Source of the DNA: Paenibacillus sp. MAEPY2
GTDB lineage: Bacteria; Bacillota; Bacilli; Paenibacillales; Paenibacillaceae
Reading direction: 5' to 3'
NCBI RefSeq assembly: GCF_000499205.1
Contig: NZ_AWUK01000060.1
Span: 1-39,257, forward strand
Length of the DNA: 39,257 nt
How positions within the stretch are numbered: position 1 is the stretch's first letter; the number at the start of each line of letters is the position of its first letter. Both the position numbers and the translations under genes were made by a program. This document shows, piece by piece, positions 24,393 through 32,225 of this stretch. The notes beneath the pieces were generated by a model. The model did not search any database. It saw only the letters and a program-made list of their open reading frames with translations, and was not told where the DNA came from.

Positions 24393-25616
24393 ATGAAGAA
24401 ACAGTTTATCAAAATTGCAGGAATTGCACTGGCAGCAGCGCTTGTGCTAGGTACGATGAACATCACGACACCTGGCGTGCAAGCCGCTACCACTCAATTT
24501 TCTGACGTGGAATCAAACCATTGGGGCGCTAGCGCCATTACCAATGGTGTCTCTAAAGGATATGTCGATGGATACACGAATGGTACATTTAAGCCTGACG
24601 CCAGCGTCACACGCGCGGAATTCGTGAAGATGGTCGTCTCTGCTATAGAACTGGAAACCACGCCATCAAGCGGTAAATGGTACACCGAGTATGTTGATGC
24701 CGCAAGCACAGCAGGCCTGTACGCATCTGCCGATTTCAATAATAGCGAAGCGGCTTGGACGAAAGTCATGACACGCGAAGAAATGGCTCGGGTTGCAGCT
24801 CGTGCGATCGGTGAAACGACCAAGGAAGAGGACAAATGGATGTACCTCGCTACGAAATCCGGTCTAATTAAAGGCGTCGGTATAGGAGAGATTGCTCCAA
24901 AAGGACTGACCACACGTGCGCAGGCGATCGTTGTAATTGAACGTATCCTATCCAAGAACACCGGTGCTTCCCTTGACGTCGATAAGTATGTGGTGGGTAG
25001 TGCTGAAATTGCCTGGCACGGTACGAATATCTTTACTGTGATGCCGGAAATGTGGGTCACTCCAGAATCCGATTGGAAACAAGCCGGAAAATCGTCGGTC
25101 GAAGATATGTGGAACGAGGAAGGTATGACCATCCTGTCAAAAGACGGACTGTATCAAGGTAAGCTGGACGCTCTTGTCGCTATTGACTTGGCTGATCCGA
25201 ATGACCCGAACCTTGGGTTGATCACTCCGATTAATACACTCAAGTGGTACAATAACCGGCCTTCTATCACTAACCTGATGGTCAAAGAACAAAAAAATAG
25301 TTACGTCCTCTATTTTAAAGGCGGAACAGTCTATAACAAAGATACAAAAAAATATAATCCGTCACAGCTTCTACGGTACCGTGTAGATGGATTTGATAGT
25401 CTTGATCGCAATGCCTTTTTCCAAAAAGGTGTGCTGAATGCATCTGCTAGAGTTTATCGCAATGATCAAACTGACACGCCTGCCGAAATTATCCCCAAAA
25501 TGGGAACTGTACAAAATAGCGATTTGGTAATTAGACTTCAAACACCAACAGGGGGTTCTTCAGTGAAAATATTTTGCTCCGTCTCAAAGGTAATCGGTAA
25601 TATTCAATCAATTTAG
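24393..25616 (+). CDS. Secreted SLH protein, tandem copy 2
   Basis: 407 residues from ATG 24393 (a TTG at 24390 is less likely). Same architecture as copy 1: signal peptide, three SLH domains, and the 'AEIAWHGTNIFTVMPEMWVT'-type C-terminal domain. The two differ mostly after about residue 225 and at the very C-terminus (ending 'VIGNIQSI' here). The high conservation of the SLH part relative to the C-terminal part suggests a fairly recent duplication or gene conversion. Probably both proteins attach to the same wall polymer. Confidence 0.85.
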   Translation: MKKQFIKIAGIALAAALVLGTMNITTPGVQAATTQFSDVESNHWGASAITNGVSKGYVDGYTNGTFKPDASVTRAEFVKMVVSAIELETTPSSGKWYTEYVDAASTAGLYASADFNNSEAAWTKVMTREEMARVAARAIGETTKEEDKWMYLATKSGLIKGVGIGEIAPKGLTTRAQAIVVIERILSKNTGASLDVDKYVVGSAEIAWHGTNIFTVMPEMWVTPESDWKQAGKSSVEDMWNEEGMTILSKDGLYQGKLDALVAIDLADPNDPNLGLITPINTLKWYNNRPSITNLMVKEQKNSYVLYFKGGTVYNKDTKKYNPSQLLRYRVDGFDSLDRNAFFQKGVLNASARVYRNDQTDTPAEIIPKMGTVQNSDLVIRLQTPTGGSSVKIFCSVSKVIGNIQSI

Positions 25617-25793
25617 AAAAAAGAAATCTTCGTATCCGTAAATGAAGAAATAAAATTATAGGTCTTTTGACCAGTATAGAAGAATGGTACAATTATCCTA
25701 AAATAATTAGATCTAAAGGGGGGATTCAAATATACTTGAGTCTCAGGAAGGTTACATAGAAATTAGCATTATAAACAGCTGAGGAGTGATTTT

Positions 25794-26591
25794 TTGAGTA
25801 GATTTCAAAATTCTTTTAAAATGTTCGCAGTATTAACACTAATCTTATCTGCTTCGTTGCAGTTTTCAGGGGCTGCAATCGCAACTGAAAAAAAATCCCA
25901 GAACACTAATGTTTATCATTCCATGGGGAAAAACGATCAAACCAAGCTTATACAGTTTCTATATCAATTCACCAATATTTACGAAGAATTAAAAATTGAG
26001 AAAGATAACGATGAAGATATTGTACGTTGGTTATATGACGGTATACATTCTTCGAACTTAAAATTTGCTCCTGAACTTGTAAAGGAGAAGAATAAGAAGT
26101 CATTCACAAAAGATGGAGACTTTTATTACACTCCATACCCGGCAAGCAAAGTAAATGCATTTCTTAAACGTACACTCGGATTTCAATTAGAAAAAAGAAA
26201 CTACTACTCTTCAGATAAATTCTTGCTAATTTTGTATAAAAACAATAGCTATTATATTCTTGAACCTAATTACGGTGGAGGAGAGGAATTTACCGTAGCA
26301 CAGCCTGATTATCTTTACTCAATAGGAAACAACAGATTTTATGTAAAATTTAAAAAGTACTCTTTTGCTTACGATACCTTTGAGGAAAGCGGGTTGAGTT
26401 ATAAGTTAGCATTTAATCCAAAGCATACTTGGAGCAGTAAAGTTAAAGCTATGAGTTATGAAGAGAAAGGTGGATTTGCGGTTGTAGAGAAAGTGGTGTC
26501 CGGGAAGACTTTCAGTTGGAGGTTAGTCAGATTTAATGGAGATAGTAACGGATTAACAGATCAACAAATAAAAGAATTACAAAAAAAATAG
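25794..26591 (+). CDS. Secreted protein of unknown function
   Basis: 265 residues from a TTG start with GAGGAG (25781-25786) 7 bases upstream. Signal peptide (about 1-30). The mature part is basic and tyrosine-rich, with no recognised motif. A possible promoter, TTGACC and TACAAT with a short 15-base spacer, lies at about 25669-25695. First of three consecutive genes for secreted proteins with lower-GC, lysine-rich composition than the SLH genes before them, which hints at separate acquisition. Confidence 0.65.
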   Translation: MSRFQNSFKMFAVLTLILSASLQFSGAAIATEKKSQNTNVYHSMGKNDQTKLIQFLYQFTNIYEELKIEKDNDEDIVRWLYDGIHSSNLKFAPELVKEKNKKSFTKDGDFYYTPYPASKVNAFLKRTLGFQLEKRNYYSSDKFLLILYKNNSYYILEPNYGGGEEFTVAQPDYLYSIGNNRFYVKFKKYSFAYDTFEESGLSYKLAFNPKHTWSSKVKAMSYEEKGGFAVVEKVVSGKTFSWRLVRFNGDSNGLTDQQIKELQKK

Positions 26592-26633
26592 CAGAACATC
26601 TCTCTAGTATGAGATCAAAAGGAGCTTTCTAAT

Positions 26634-27338
26634 ATGAAGCGTTTTGTTACATTATTCTTAATATTTCTTATGGTGTCTAGTTCAACCTCAGCTTATGCTG
26701 CTCAGCCTTCCTCGACATGGAAGAGTTCGTACAAAAAAATACTTAATAATTATTTGAAGTCCGAAGATTTCGGACAGGATAATGTCATTACTTTAGTTGA
26801 TATTGATCAAGATGGAATCCCTGAGTTGTTTGCGGGTCAAGCATATCGAACAGTAAATCATGTGGACTTAGCATACACATTTAAAAATGGTAAAGCAGTT
26901 CCACTCAAACAATCTGGTCCTGGACTTTCAGAGGATGAAAGTGGAATAGGTTTTAATCTTGGCATGGAAGGGTTCAATAAAGGCCAAGTTAAAATTTTCG
27001 TGAATAAGAAAACAAATAAACAAACAGTGATAGTTAGAGATGGGGCAAGCAGCGCAATTGGTGCGGTTGTGGGTGAATATGCAATTAACCTACAAGGATC
27101 AAAAATAGTTAGTCAAGAGATCAGCGTTGCCAACTATTCCGAAGAAGTTGATGATGAGTTCACTTTTAAAGGAAAAAAAGTGAGTAAATCAACATTTGAT
27201 AAAAATAGAATTAAATATTTTTCACAACTAAAGCAAAAACCTAGCAATGCTACTCATCTGGAGGGTTTATATGTAATAAACATGATTGATGCAGGGTGGT
27301 CAAATGATAAGATTATTAATAAGTTCTTAAAGTTATAG
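26634..27338 (+). CDS. Secreted protein with an EF-hand/VCBS-like Asp motif
   Basis: 234 residues with a signal peptide (about 1-23, 'AYAA' cleavage region). 'LVDIDQDGIPELFAG' (about residues 55-69) is the DxDxDG calcium-binding loop typical of VCBS/FG-GAP-like or dockerin-like proteins in Firmicutes exported proteins. The rest is unassigned. AAAGGAGC precedes the ATG. It follows the 25794 gene by 42 bases; probably one operon. Confidence 0.65.
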   Translation: MKRFVTLFLIFLMVSSSTSAYAAQPSSTWKSSYKKILNNYLKSEDFGQDNVITLVDIDQDGIPELFAGQAYRTVNHVDLAYTFKNGKAVPLKQSGPGLSEDESGIGFNLGMEGFNKGQVKIFVNKKTNKQTVIVRDGASSAIGAVVGEYAINLQGSKIVSQEISVANYSEEVDDEFTFKGKKVSKSTFDKNRIKYFSQLKQKPSNATHLEGLYVINMIDAGWSNDKIINKFLKL

Positions 27339-27388
27339 CCACTTGTGAATGGGAATACAGTTCGACAACTAGGATTGATTTTATCAAT

Positions 27389-27441
27389 AACATCTACGTG
27401 TACGGATGCGTATATGTAGATGTAGATGTAGATGTAGATGT
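27389..27441 (+). repeat. Hexanucleotide TGTAGA repeat in a hairpin arm
   Basis: TGTAGA occurs four times in a row (27415-27438), followed by TGTTTTAC. ACATCTACGTGTACG (27390-27404) pairs with CGTATATGTAGATGT (27409-27423), 15 pairs including two G-U, loop GATG. The repeat lengthens the 3' arm, so the hairpin can form in several registers, the last one followed by a T-run. It looks like a terminator whose arm expanded by slippage. Confidence 0.6.
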
Positions 27442-27496
27442 TTTACTTAAACGTCATCTTAGATAAATTAAAATGATTGAATTGGAGACCTGCTTA

Positions 27497-28642
27497 ATGA
27501 AAAAAGTAACTAGTATATTTCTGTCTATATCAATATTATTTTTGTTAGTAGTTCCTATATCACATGCAAAGAATCTTAATACAGCTCCAGTTATTGAATC
27601 GGTATACGACAACGCAACAATATATGACGGTACACTTACTTTCAGTGAAGGGCTTGCATGGGTAGTCGTTGACTACAAAGCTGGTGTAATTAATACATCT
27701 GGTGATTGGATAGTTGAACCTAAATATGAATTTGATATTTATCGTCTTGGCTCTTATCGATTCAGTGAAGGACTTTCAAGAGTATATGATAAAAAATGGA
27801 AATTTATTAATACAAAAGGTGAAGTAGTCATCGAAACAAATTATCAATCAGTCAAAGATTTTAGTGAGGGACTGGCTGCTGTTAAAAAGAATAATTTATG
27901 GGGATTCATTGACCATAATGGTAAAGAAGTTATCAAACCTCAATACCAAGATATTGGTGGAATTCTAGGCTATTTGGGGGATGGGTCTGGAGGTTTTAAT
28001 GAGGGATTAATTGCAGTTAAGAAAAATGGGAAATGGGGATACATTGATAAAAGCGGAAAAACCGTAATTAAATTTCAATATTACATAGCAGATAACTTTA
28101 ATGAGGGTATTGCTCGTGTTTATCTTGATGAAAATACTAGTAGTAGTAATAGATACATTAACAAAACTGGAAAAATAGTTTTGACTAATGTTACCTCAGT
28201 AAAGTTCACAGAGGTCACAGATTTCCATGATGGACTAGCTATCATAGTGGATCCTTCAGGCTATTGGGGAGTCATCAATAAAAAAGGAAAGAAAATAGTT
28301 AAGCCGACTCATAGAAAAGAGTATGAAACCATATCTCCATTTAGTGAGGGTATGGCTGTTGTACAAACCGCTTATAACTACGGAAGTCTATATGGATCTA
28401 TCGATAAAACGGGCAAACTCGTTATAAAACCTAAGTATAGTGATATGAAGGATTTCCATGAAGGTTTGGCTGTTGTCGGAAAAAAAATTAATGGCACTAT
28501 ATTGTATGGCTTTATTGATAAGACAGGAAAAGAAGTGATAAAACCCCAGTACGCTAATGCAGGAAGTTTTAATAGTGGATTAGCTCTCGTACAAGACAGT
28601 AGTACACTCAAATATGGATTTATTCATAATCCATTAAAATAA
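27497..28642 (+). CDS. Secreted WG-repeat protein
   Basis: 381 residues from ATG 27497 (TTGGAGA upstream; the 27473 frame adds eight residues without improving the signal). Signal peptide (about 1-24). About nine WG/KWG-type repeats of 35-45 residues follow, each with 'FSEGLAxV...WGFIDxxGKxVIKPxY' (in shortened form). WG-repeat proteins form beta-rich solenoid-like surface proteins in Firmicutes; exact roles are unknown. A perfect inverted repeat spans the stop codon (28628-28655, arms AATCCATTAAA), without a T-run. Confidence 0.85.
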   Translation: MKKVTSIFLSISILFLLVVPISHAKNLNTAPVIESVYDNATIYDGTLTFSEGLAWVVVDYKAGVINTSGDWIVEPKYEFDIYRLGSYRFSEGLSRVYDKKWKFINTKGEVVIETNYQSVKDFSEGLAAVKKNNLWGFIDHNGKEVIKPQYQDIGGILGYLGDGSGGFNEGLIAVKKNGKWGYIDKSGKTVIKFQYYIADNFNEGIARVYLDENTSSSNRYINKTGKIVLTNVTSVKFTEVTDFHDGLAIIVDPSGYWGVINKKGKKIVKPTHRKEYETISPFSEGMAVVQTAYNYGSLYGSIDKTGKLVIKPKYSDMKDFHEGLAVVGKKINGTILYGFIDKTGKEVIKPQYANAGSFNSGLALVQDSSTLKYGFIHNPLK

Positions 28643-28827
28643 TGTTTAATGGATTAAGGTAGTACAGATTTTGCTTAGAAGATAAAAAAGTATCATTCTC
28701 TCCTCAAAAATGTGAGTTAGAAGAATCCCTATTTAAACTGTACCCTATAGAGTAGACACTTTAAAAAAGTCTATCTATGGGGTATTTTTGTTGTATGCTA
28801 CGAACGAGATGAGGACGGAGATTACTA

Positions 28828-29244
28828 ATGAGCAAAAAAAAATTTACATCCAATGAAGTGAGACATCTTTCTACTAACCCCTATGTGAAGTCTGTATCGA
28901 CGAAGGGAATCACATATACTGAAGCGTTTAAACAACTCTTTATTATATCGAGTCAACAAGGAAAGCTACCTAGAGACATTTTTGAGGCATGTGGGTTCGA
29001 CGTTCAAATCCTCGGTATGACCCGAATTAAGGCTGCTGCTGGTCGGTGGAGAGCAAGTTATAAAGAGCAAGGAGATTTAGGTTTACACGATGCACGAGGC
29101 AAACATTCAGGAAGACCTCTAAAGCGAGAACTCACCTTGGAAGAGAAGAATGCGAGGCTCGAAGCGCAAATTCATTTGCTCCAAGCTGAGAATGAACTCT
29201 TAAAAAAGATTCGTCTGGCCGAACGGGGGTGGAACCACGAGTAA
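28828..29244 (+). CDS. IS3-family transposase OrfA
   Basis: 138 residues with a helix-turn-helix in the N-terminal half ('TRIKAAAGRWRASYKEQGDLGLHDARG') and a leucine-zipper-like C-terminus ('LEEKNARLEAQIHLLQAENELLKKI'-type heptads) for multimerisation. The slippery heptamer A-AAA-AAG (29202-29208) in the zero frame allows a -1 shift into OrfB, giving the OrfAB transposase. Start codon follows GGACGGAG. Confidence 0.9.
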   Translation: MSKKKFTSNEVRHLSTNPYVKSVSTKGITYTEAFKQLFIISSQQGKLPRDIFEACGFDVQILGMTRIKAAAGRWRASYKEQGDLGLHDARGKHSGRPLKRELTLEEKNARLEAQIHLLQAENELLKKIRLAERGWNHE

Positions 29245-30161
29245 AGCTAACACCTAGTCTTCGATACAGGTTGATCAAAGCCGTGATCGAGAAATACCAT
29301 CTACAGCGAATGGTAAGTTATCTTTGTGAAAGTACAGGTGTTTCTACAAGCGGATACTACCGATATTGGAGCGCTTCAGGCATTCGCGTGCGTACGCAGA
29401 AGGAACGGGTGGATGAGGAAATAAGTGTTCACGTCCGCCGAGCCTTCCAATTTAAAAAACGTAACAAGGGGGCTCGCTCCATCAAAATGACGCTAGAAGG
29501 GCAATTTCAGATCGTTTGGAATCTCAAGCGAATTCGAAGGATCATGAAAAAATATAATATCGTATGTCCCCATCGAAAAGCCAATCCATACAAACGAATG
29601 ATGAAGGCAACCCACGAACATCGGGCGGTACCTAATTTGTTACAACGCAACTTTAAACAGAGCGTGCCTGGAAAGGTGCTTTTAACCGATATTACCTACC
29701 TCAATTATGGCAAAAGCAAGAGAGCTTATTTGTCCACCATTAAAGATAGTTCGACCAATGAGATTTTGGCTTATCACGTATCAGGACGAATGACCATGGA
29801 TCTGGCGACTAACACATTGCTCCACTTACAGAAAAATCGCAGATTCAAGCGGAGTCAAGATGCCTTCATTCATTCCGATCAAGGAACCCACTACACGCAT
29901 CCGGATTTTCAGGAGAAAGTGAAACGTATGGGTTTGGGGCAATCCATGTCCAGACGAGGAAATTGCTGGGATAACGCACCGCAGGAGTCGTTCTTTGGTC
30001 ATTTTAAGGATGAAGTTTCCTTGAAGAACTGCACCACACTGGACGAAGTCAAACGAGAAATTAAAGCATATATGACCTACTACAACCACTACAGATACCA
30101 GTGGAATCTAAAAAGGATGACCCCTGTACAATACAGAGATCATCTTCTTGAAGCAACATAG
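29229..30161 (+). CDS. IS3-family transposase OrfB (DDE catalytic part)
   Basis: 310 residues in the -1 frame relative to OrfA. The rve/DDE domain carries the triad: Asp in 'LTDITYLNYG', Asp in 'IHSDQGTHYTHP', Glu in 'NAPQESFFGHFK', with the 'SRRGNCWDNA' context typical of IS150/IS3. All motifs are intact, so the frameshift product should be active. The apparent GTG start at 29229 is probably not used; the frame is reached by shifting from OrfA. Confidence 0.92.
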   Translation: MEPRVKLTPSLRYRLIKAVIEKYHLQRMVSYLCESTGVSTSGYYRYWSASGIRVRTQKERVDEEISVHVRRAFQFKKRNKGARSIKMTLEGQFQIVWNLKRIRRIMKKYNIVCPHRKANPYKRMMKATHEHRAVPNLLQRNFKQSVPGKVLLTDITYLNYGKSKRAYLSTIKDSSTNEILAYHVSGRMTMDLATNTLLHLQKNRRFKRSQDAFIHSDQGTHYTHPDFQEKVKRMGLGQSMSRRGNCWDNAPQESFFGHFKDEVSLKNCTTLDEVKREIKAYMTYYNHYRYQWNLKRMTPVQYRDHLLEAT

Positions 30162-30284
30162 GTCTTTTTTAGAAATGTCCTTTACATAGGGTACAGTTTA
30201 ATTTATAGGGGTTCTTTTTTATTTTAGCATTAAGTCAGATATATTCCCGTATTTCGCTGGCAGTAACATATTAAGGCGGGCTAG

Positions 30285-30464
30285 AAAGGCGATATCTGGG
30301 ATCTTTCTTTCTCCGTGATTTGTGAAGTTAGGAGAGCTCCCTCACTGAATGAAGATCAAAATATAGAATATCTGAGTAACCTGGAATTGTGGTGGATTAA
30401 AAAGTTTGAATTTGAGTATGGGAAAGTGAAAACTTACGCTCCAGCATCTGAAGGATCGATTTAA
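30285..30464 (+). pseudogene. Remnant, possibly GIY-YIG-like C-terminus
   Basis: An open stretch from a TAG (30282-30284) to a TAA (30462-30464) reads 'LSFSVICEV' then 'YLSNLELWWIKKFEFEYG' and 'KTYAPASEGS'. The pattern of a FxVxxEV strand, then E-x-x-WI helix and a final G-S resembles the end of GIY-YIG endonucleases. There is no start codon with a ribosome binding site, and the beginning of any such gene is absent, perhaps lost with the neighbouring IS insertion. Low confidence. Confidence 0.25.
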
Positions 30465-30666
30465 CGATATGGTGGTTAGGCAAAGTACAGTTCCCCTTTG
30501 CTATCCCACTGATTAATATTTGGAGCAATATGCAGTGGATGATGTTCCAAGCCTGTACTCAGGTCCTTATGCTTGTTGGTTACCTATGATGGCCATTATC
30601 AACTCTTACTAGTGTCCCTTATTAGTAACAGCATAATCCGAAAGGGTACAATGAGATTCCAGGAGA
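30465..30666. other. Remaining gap between IS region and minus-strand genes
   Basis: No coding potential or clear signal seen. Confidence 0.4.
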
Positions 30667-30695
30667 CAAAAATAGGAGCCAACGTGGCGGCTCCT
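30667..30695 (-). terminator. Intrinsic terminator for the zinc-ribbon membrane gene
   Basis: On the minus strand AGGAGCC (30695-30689) pairs with GGCTCCT (30680-30674) and is followed by ATTTTTG. Confidence 0.75.
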
Positions 30696-30716
30696 AAACT
30701 CTCTGACATCTTCTTG

Positions 30717-31067
30717 TTAAGGTATCAACTGAGAGATGCCGTCTTCTAAAAACAGAATTACCCCCTCTAATCCAATATACAAAAAGCCGCATCCTGCTAT
30801 GAAGCAAAAAATGATAGAACTCAAGACGGGATTTGATTTTCCGTATGATTCGCCGCAATGGGGGCATCTCTCAGCGTCTATTGATATTATTTTCCTACAG
30901 CCTTTACAGAACATTCTTGTTCGATTGTTTGAAGACTTACGCTTAACTACCTTATCCTTAAAATTAATAACCGTCATATAAAAGAACAAAATTGCTAATC
31001 CGAACGCAATTAAAAGCAAGCCTACTCCAAAGATCGTCCCTACAATATCTTTTATCCCTTCTAACAT
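30717..31067 (-). CDS. Small membrane protein with zinc ribbon
   Basis: 116 residues from ATG at 31067, chosen because GGAGG lies 6 bases upstream on the minus strand; the longer frame to 31097 has no such site. Two membrane segments (about residues 8-33 and 82-106) flank a cytoplasmic zinc ribbon with CxxC...CxxC ('FCKGCRKIISIDAERCPHCG'). Such small proteins are common and of unknown role. Its terminator is at 30667. Confidence 0.65.
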   Translation of the reverse strand: MLEGIKDIVGTIFGVGLLLIAFGLAILFFYMTVINFKDKVVKRKSSNNRTRMFCKGCRKIISIDAERCPHCGESYGKSNPVLSSIIFCFIAGCGFLYIGLEGVILFLEDGISQLIP

Positions 31068-31198
31068 TCCAAGCCTCCGACTTATGTAATCAAACAAGAT
31101 TAGTCTATCAGAGACATGATATTACTTCCATATATTTCTTTTTAAATCAAGCGAAAGAGTGGTGCAGCCACTGGGCACCATTATTCCTTTGAAAATTA

Positions 31199-31867
31199 CT
31201 ATACTTGCTTCAATAAATCCTTATTGTTATTCCGGACATTGCCGACCTCTTTGGGCACCTCATAAGCACGCATTTTTGAGGCTTGATATGGTTTGAGAAG
31301 ACCAAGTAATGATTGAATATTGTCATTTTCTCTTCCAAGCCAATCTGCCTCATCTTCGCACCGCAAGATCACCGGCATACGATTATGGATCTTTTCCATT
31401 AAACTGTTCGGTTCGGTTGTAATAATTGTACATGTGCTTAGCTTGTTGCCGTCCGAATCTGTCCATGTATCGTACAAACCAGCTAGAGAGAAGATACTCT
31501 CATCCTTCATAAGGATTCGCATTGGCTGTTTAGCAGCTCCTTCTTTCTTCCACTCATAGAATCCATTCGTTGGGATAATGCATCGCTTGGAACTTATCAG
31601 CCGTTTAAAGGCGGGCTTCTCCGACAACGTCTCTGCTCTGGCATTAATCATCTTATTCCCGATCTTATCGTCTTTGGCCCAAGATGGTACAAGTCCCCAT
31701 CGGAGGGCCCCTAATCGGTTACCATGCTTGCTTTCGATAACTGTAGGGATGAATTGCATGGGAGCGGCATTGTAATTCGGCTTATACTCAAATCCGTCCG
31801 TTATGGAGGCAGTATACCGGTCTAAAATTGCATTTAAAGGGTCAGTAATCGTAAATCTGCCACACAT
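31199..31867 (-). CDS. SRAP-family protein (YedK/HMCES), abasic-site DNA-protein crosslinker
   Basis: 222 residues. The start is set at 31867 because the protein must begin Met-Cys: Cys2 becomes the N-terminal catalytic residue after Met removal and forms a thiazolidine link with abasic sites in single-stranded DNA. GGAGG lies on the minus strand 8 bases before. Conserved positions are visible: 'MCGRF', Asn in 'NYNAAPM', 'ARAETLSEKPAFK', Glu in 'FYEWKKEG' and His in 'IHNRMPVIL'. A longer frame reaching 31957 would bury the Cys and is wrong. The family belongs to SOS-linked repair. The neighbouring inverted repeat at 31918 may be part of its promoter region. Confidence 0.92.
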   Translation of the reverse strand: MCGRFTITDPLNAILDRYTASITDGFEYKPNYNAAPMQFIPTVIESKHGNRLGALRWGLVPSWAKDDKIGNKMINARAETLSEKPAFKRLISSKRCIIPTNGFYEWKKEGAAKQPMRILMKDESIFSLAGLYDTWTDSDGNKLSTCTIITTEPNSLMEKIHNRMPVILRCEDEADWLGRENDNIQSLLGLLKPYQASKMRAYEVPKEVGNVRNNNKDLLKQV

Positions 31868-31917
31868 TGAAAACACCTCCTGCAGTGTATTGTTTTTATA
31901 AATATAATCACACGGTA

Positions 31918-31966
31918 GATGGATTAAACATGGTTGTAGGGCATGTACATTCATCATGAATCCATC
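31918..31966. repeat. Nested inverted repeats upstream of the SRAP gene
   Basis: GATGGATT (31918-31925) pairs with AATCCATC (31959-31966) and inside it ACATG (31928-31932) with CATGT (31942-31946). Possibly a regulator site or leader structure for the SRAP gene on the minus strand. Confidence 0.4.
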
Positions 31967-32159
31967 GTCTTATCGATATACTTGACCTCGCGATTTAAAT
32001 GGTTTCCCTATCGATTAAAATAAGCATTTTTGGACCAGAGGTAAAGTTTATATATTTAAAACGTCTAAGTAGCCTGTTGGTAATGTACTTGGAGAGGCTA
32101 GCTGGATTTAGCCACTGGTTGTAAAATTGAGCATAACCTATAACCGAGTAGTAGGATCG

Positions 32160-32181
32160 TATAATAAAGGAACGACCGTTC
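32160..32181 (+). promoter_or_regulatory. -10 box with LexA-box-like operator
   Basis: TATAAT at 32160-32165 is followed by GAAC-GACC-GTTC (32170-32181), the GAAC-N4-GTTC core of the Bacillus LexA (DinR) box, placed where a repressor would block the start of transcription. The outer bases (G and T instead of C and G) deviate from the consensus, and the -35 region is poor. Confidence 0.45.
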
Positions 32182-32225
32182 TATCTGTCGAATTATGATG
32201 AAAGGAACAATGGAGGTAATAGAGT

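Larger units (their letters stand above)
28734..30200 (+). mobile_element. Complete IS3-family insertion sequence
   Basis: 1467 bp. Inverted ends TAAACTGTACCCTAT (28734-28748) and its complement ATAGGGTACAGTTTA (30186-30200); further inside, the ends match imperfectly. Flanking ATT on each side (28731-28733 and 30201-30203) is a possible 3-bp target duplication; exact ends could shift by a base or two because the flank is AT-rich. The two overlapping ORFs and the slippery heptamer are as expected for an active IS3-family element. The intact reading frames suggest a recent insertion. Confidence 0.85.
31868..32225. other. 358-base divergent intergenic region
   Basis: Lies between the divergent SRAP gene and the RES gene. 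It holds nested inverted repeats (31918-31966), an extended stretch without visible signals (about 31970-32150), and the RES promoter with a LexA-box-like site (32160-32181). Confidence 0.5.

Noticed and set aside
23114..25132. Long minus-strand frames (about 190 and 210 codons) opposite both SLH genes
   Set aside because: They appear in both copies only because the sense sequences are duplicated; no ribosome binding site and typical shadow composition.
27415..27441. CRISPR-like repeat
   Set aside because: It is a plain 6-base tandem repeat with no spacers; no cas gene is in the window.
28628..28655. Inverted repeat over the WG gene stop as a terminator
   Set aside because: The 11-bp stem is AT-rich and lacks a T-run on the plus strand; kept only as a note in the gene entry.
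31199..31957. Longer start for the SRAP gene at 31957
   Set aside because: It would place the catalytic Cys at position 32; the family requires Met-Cys at the N-terminus, and a ribosome binding site supports 31867.
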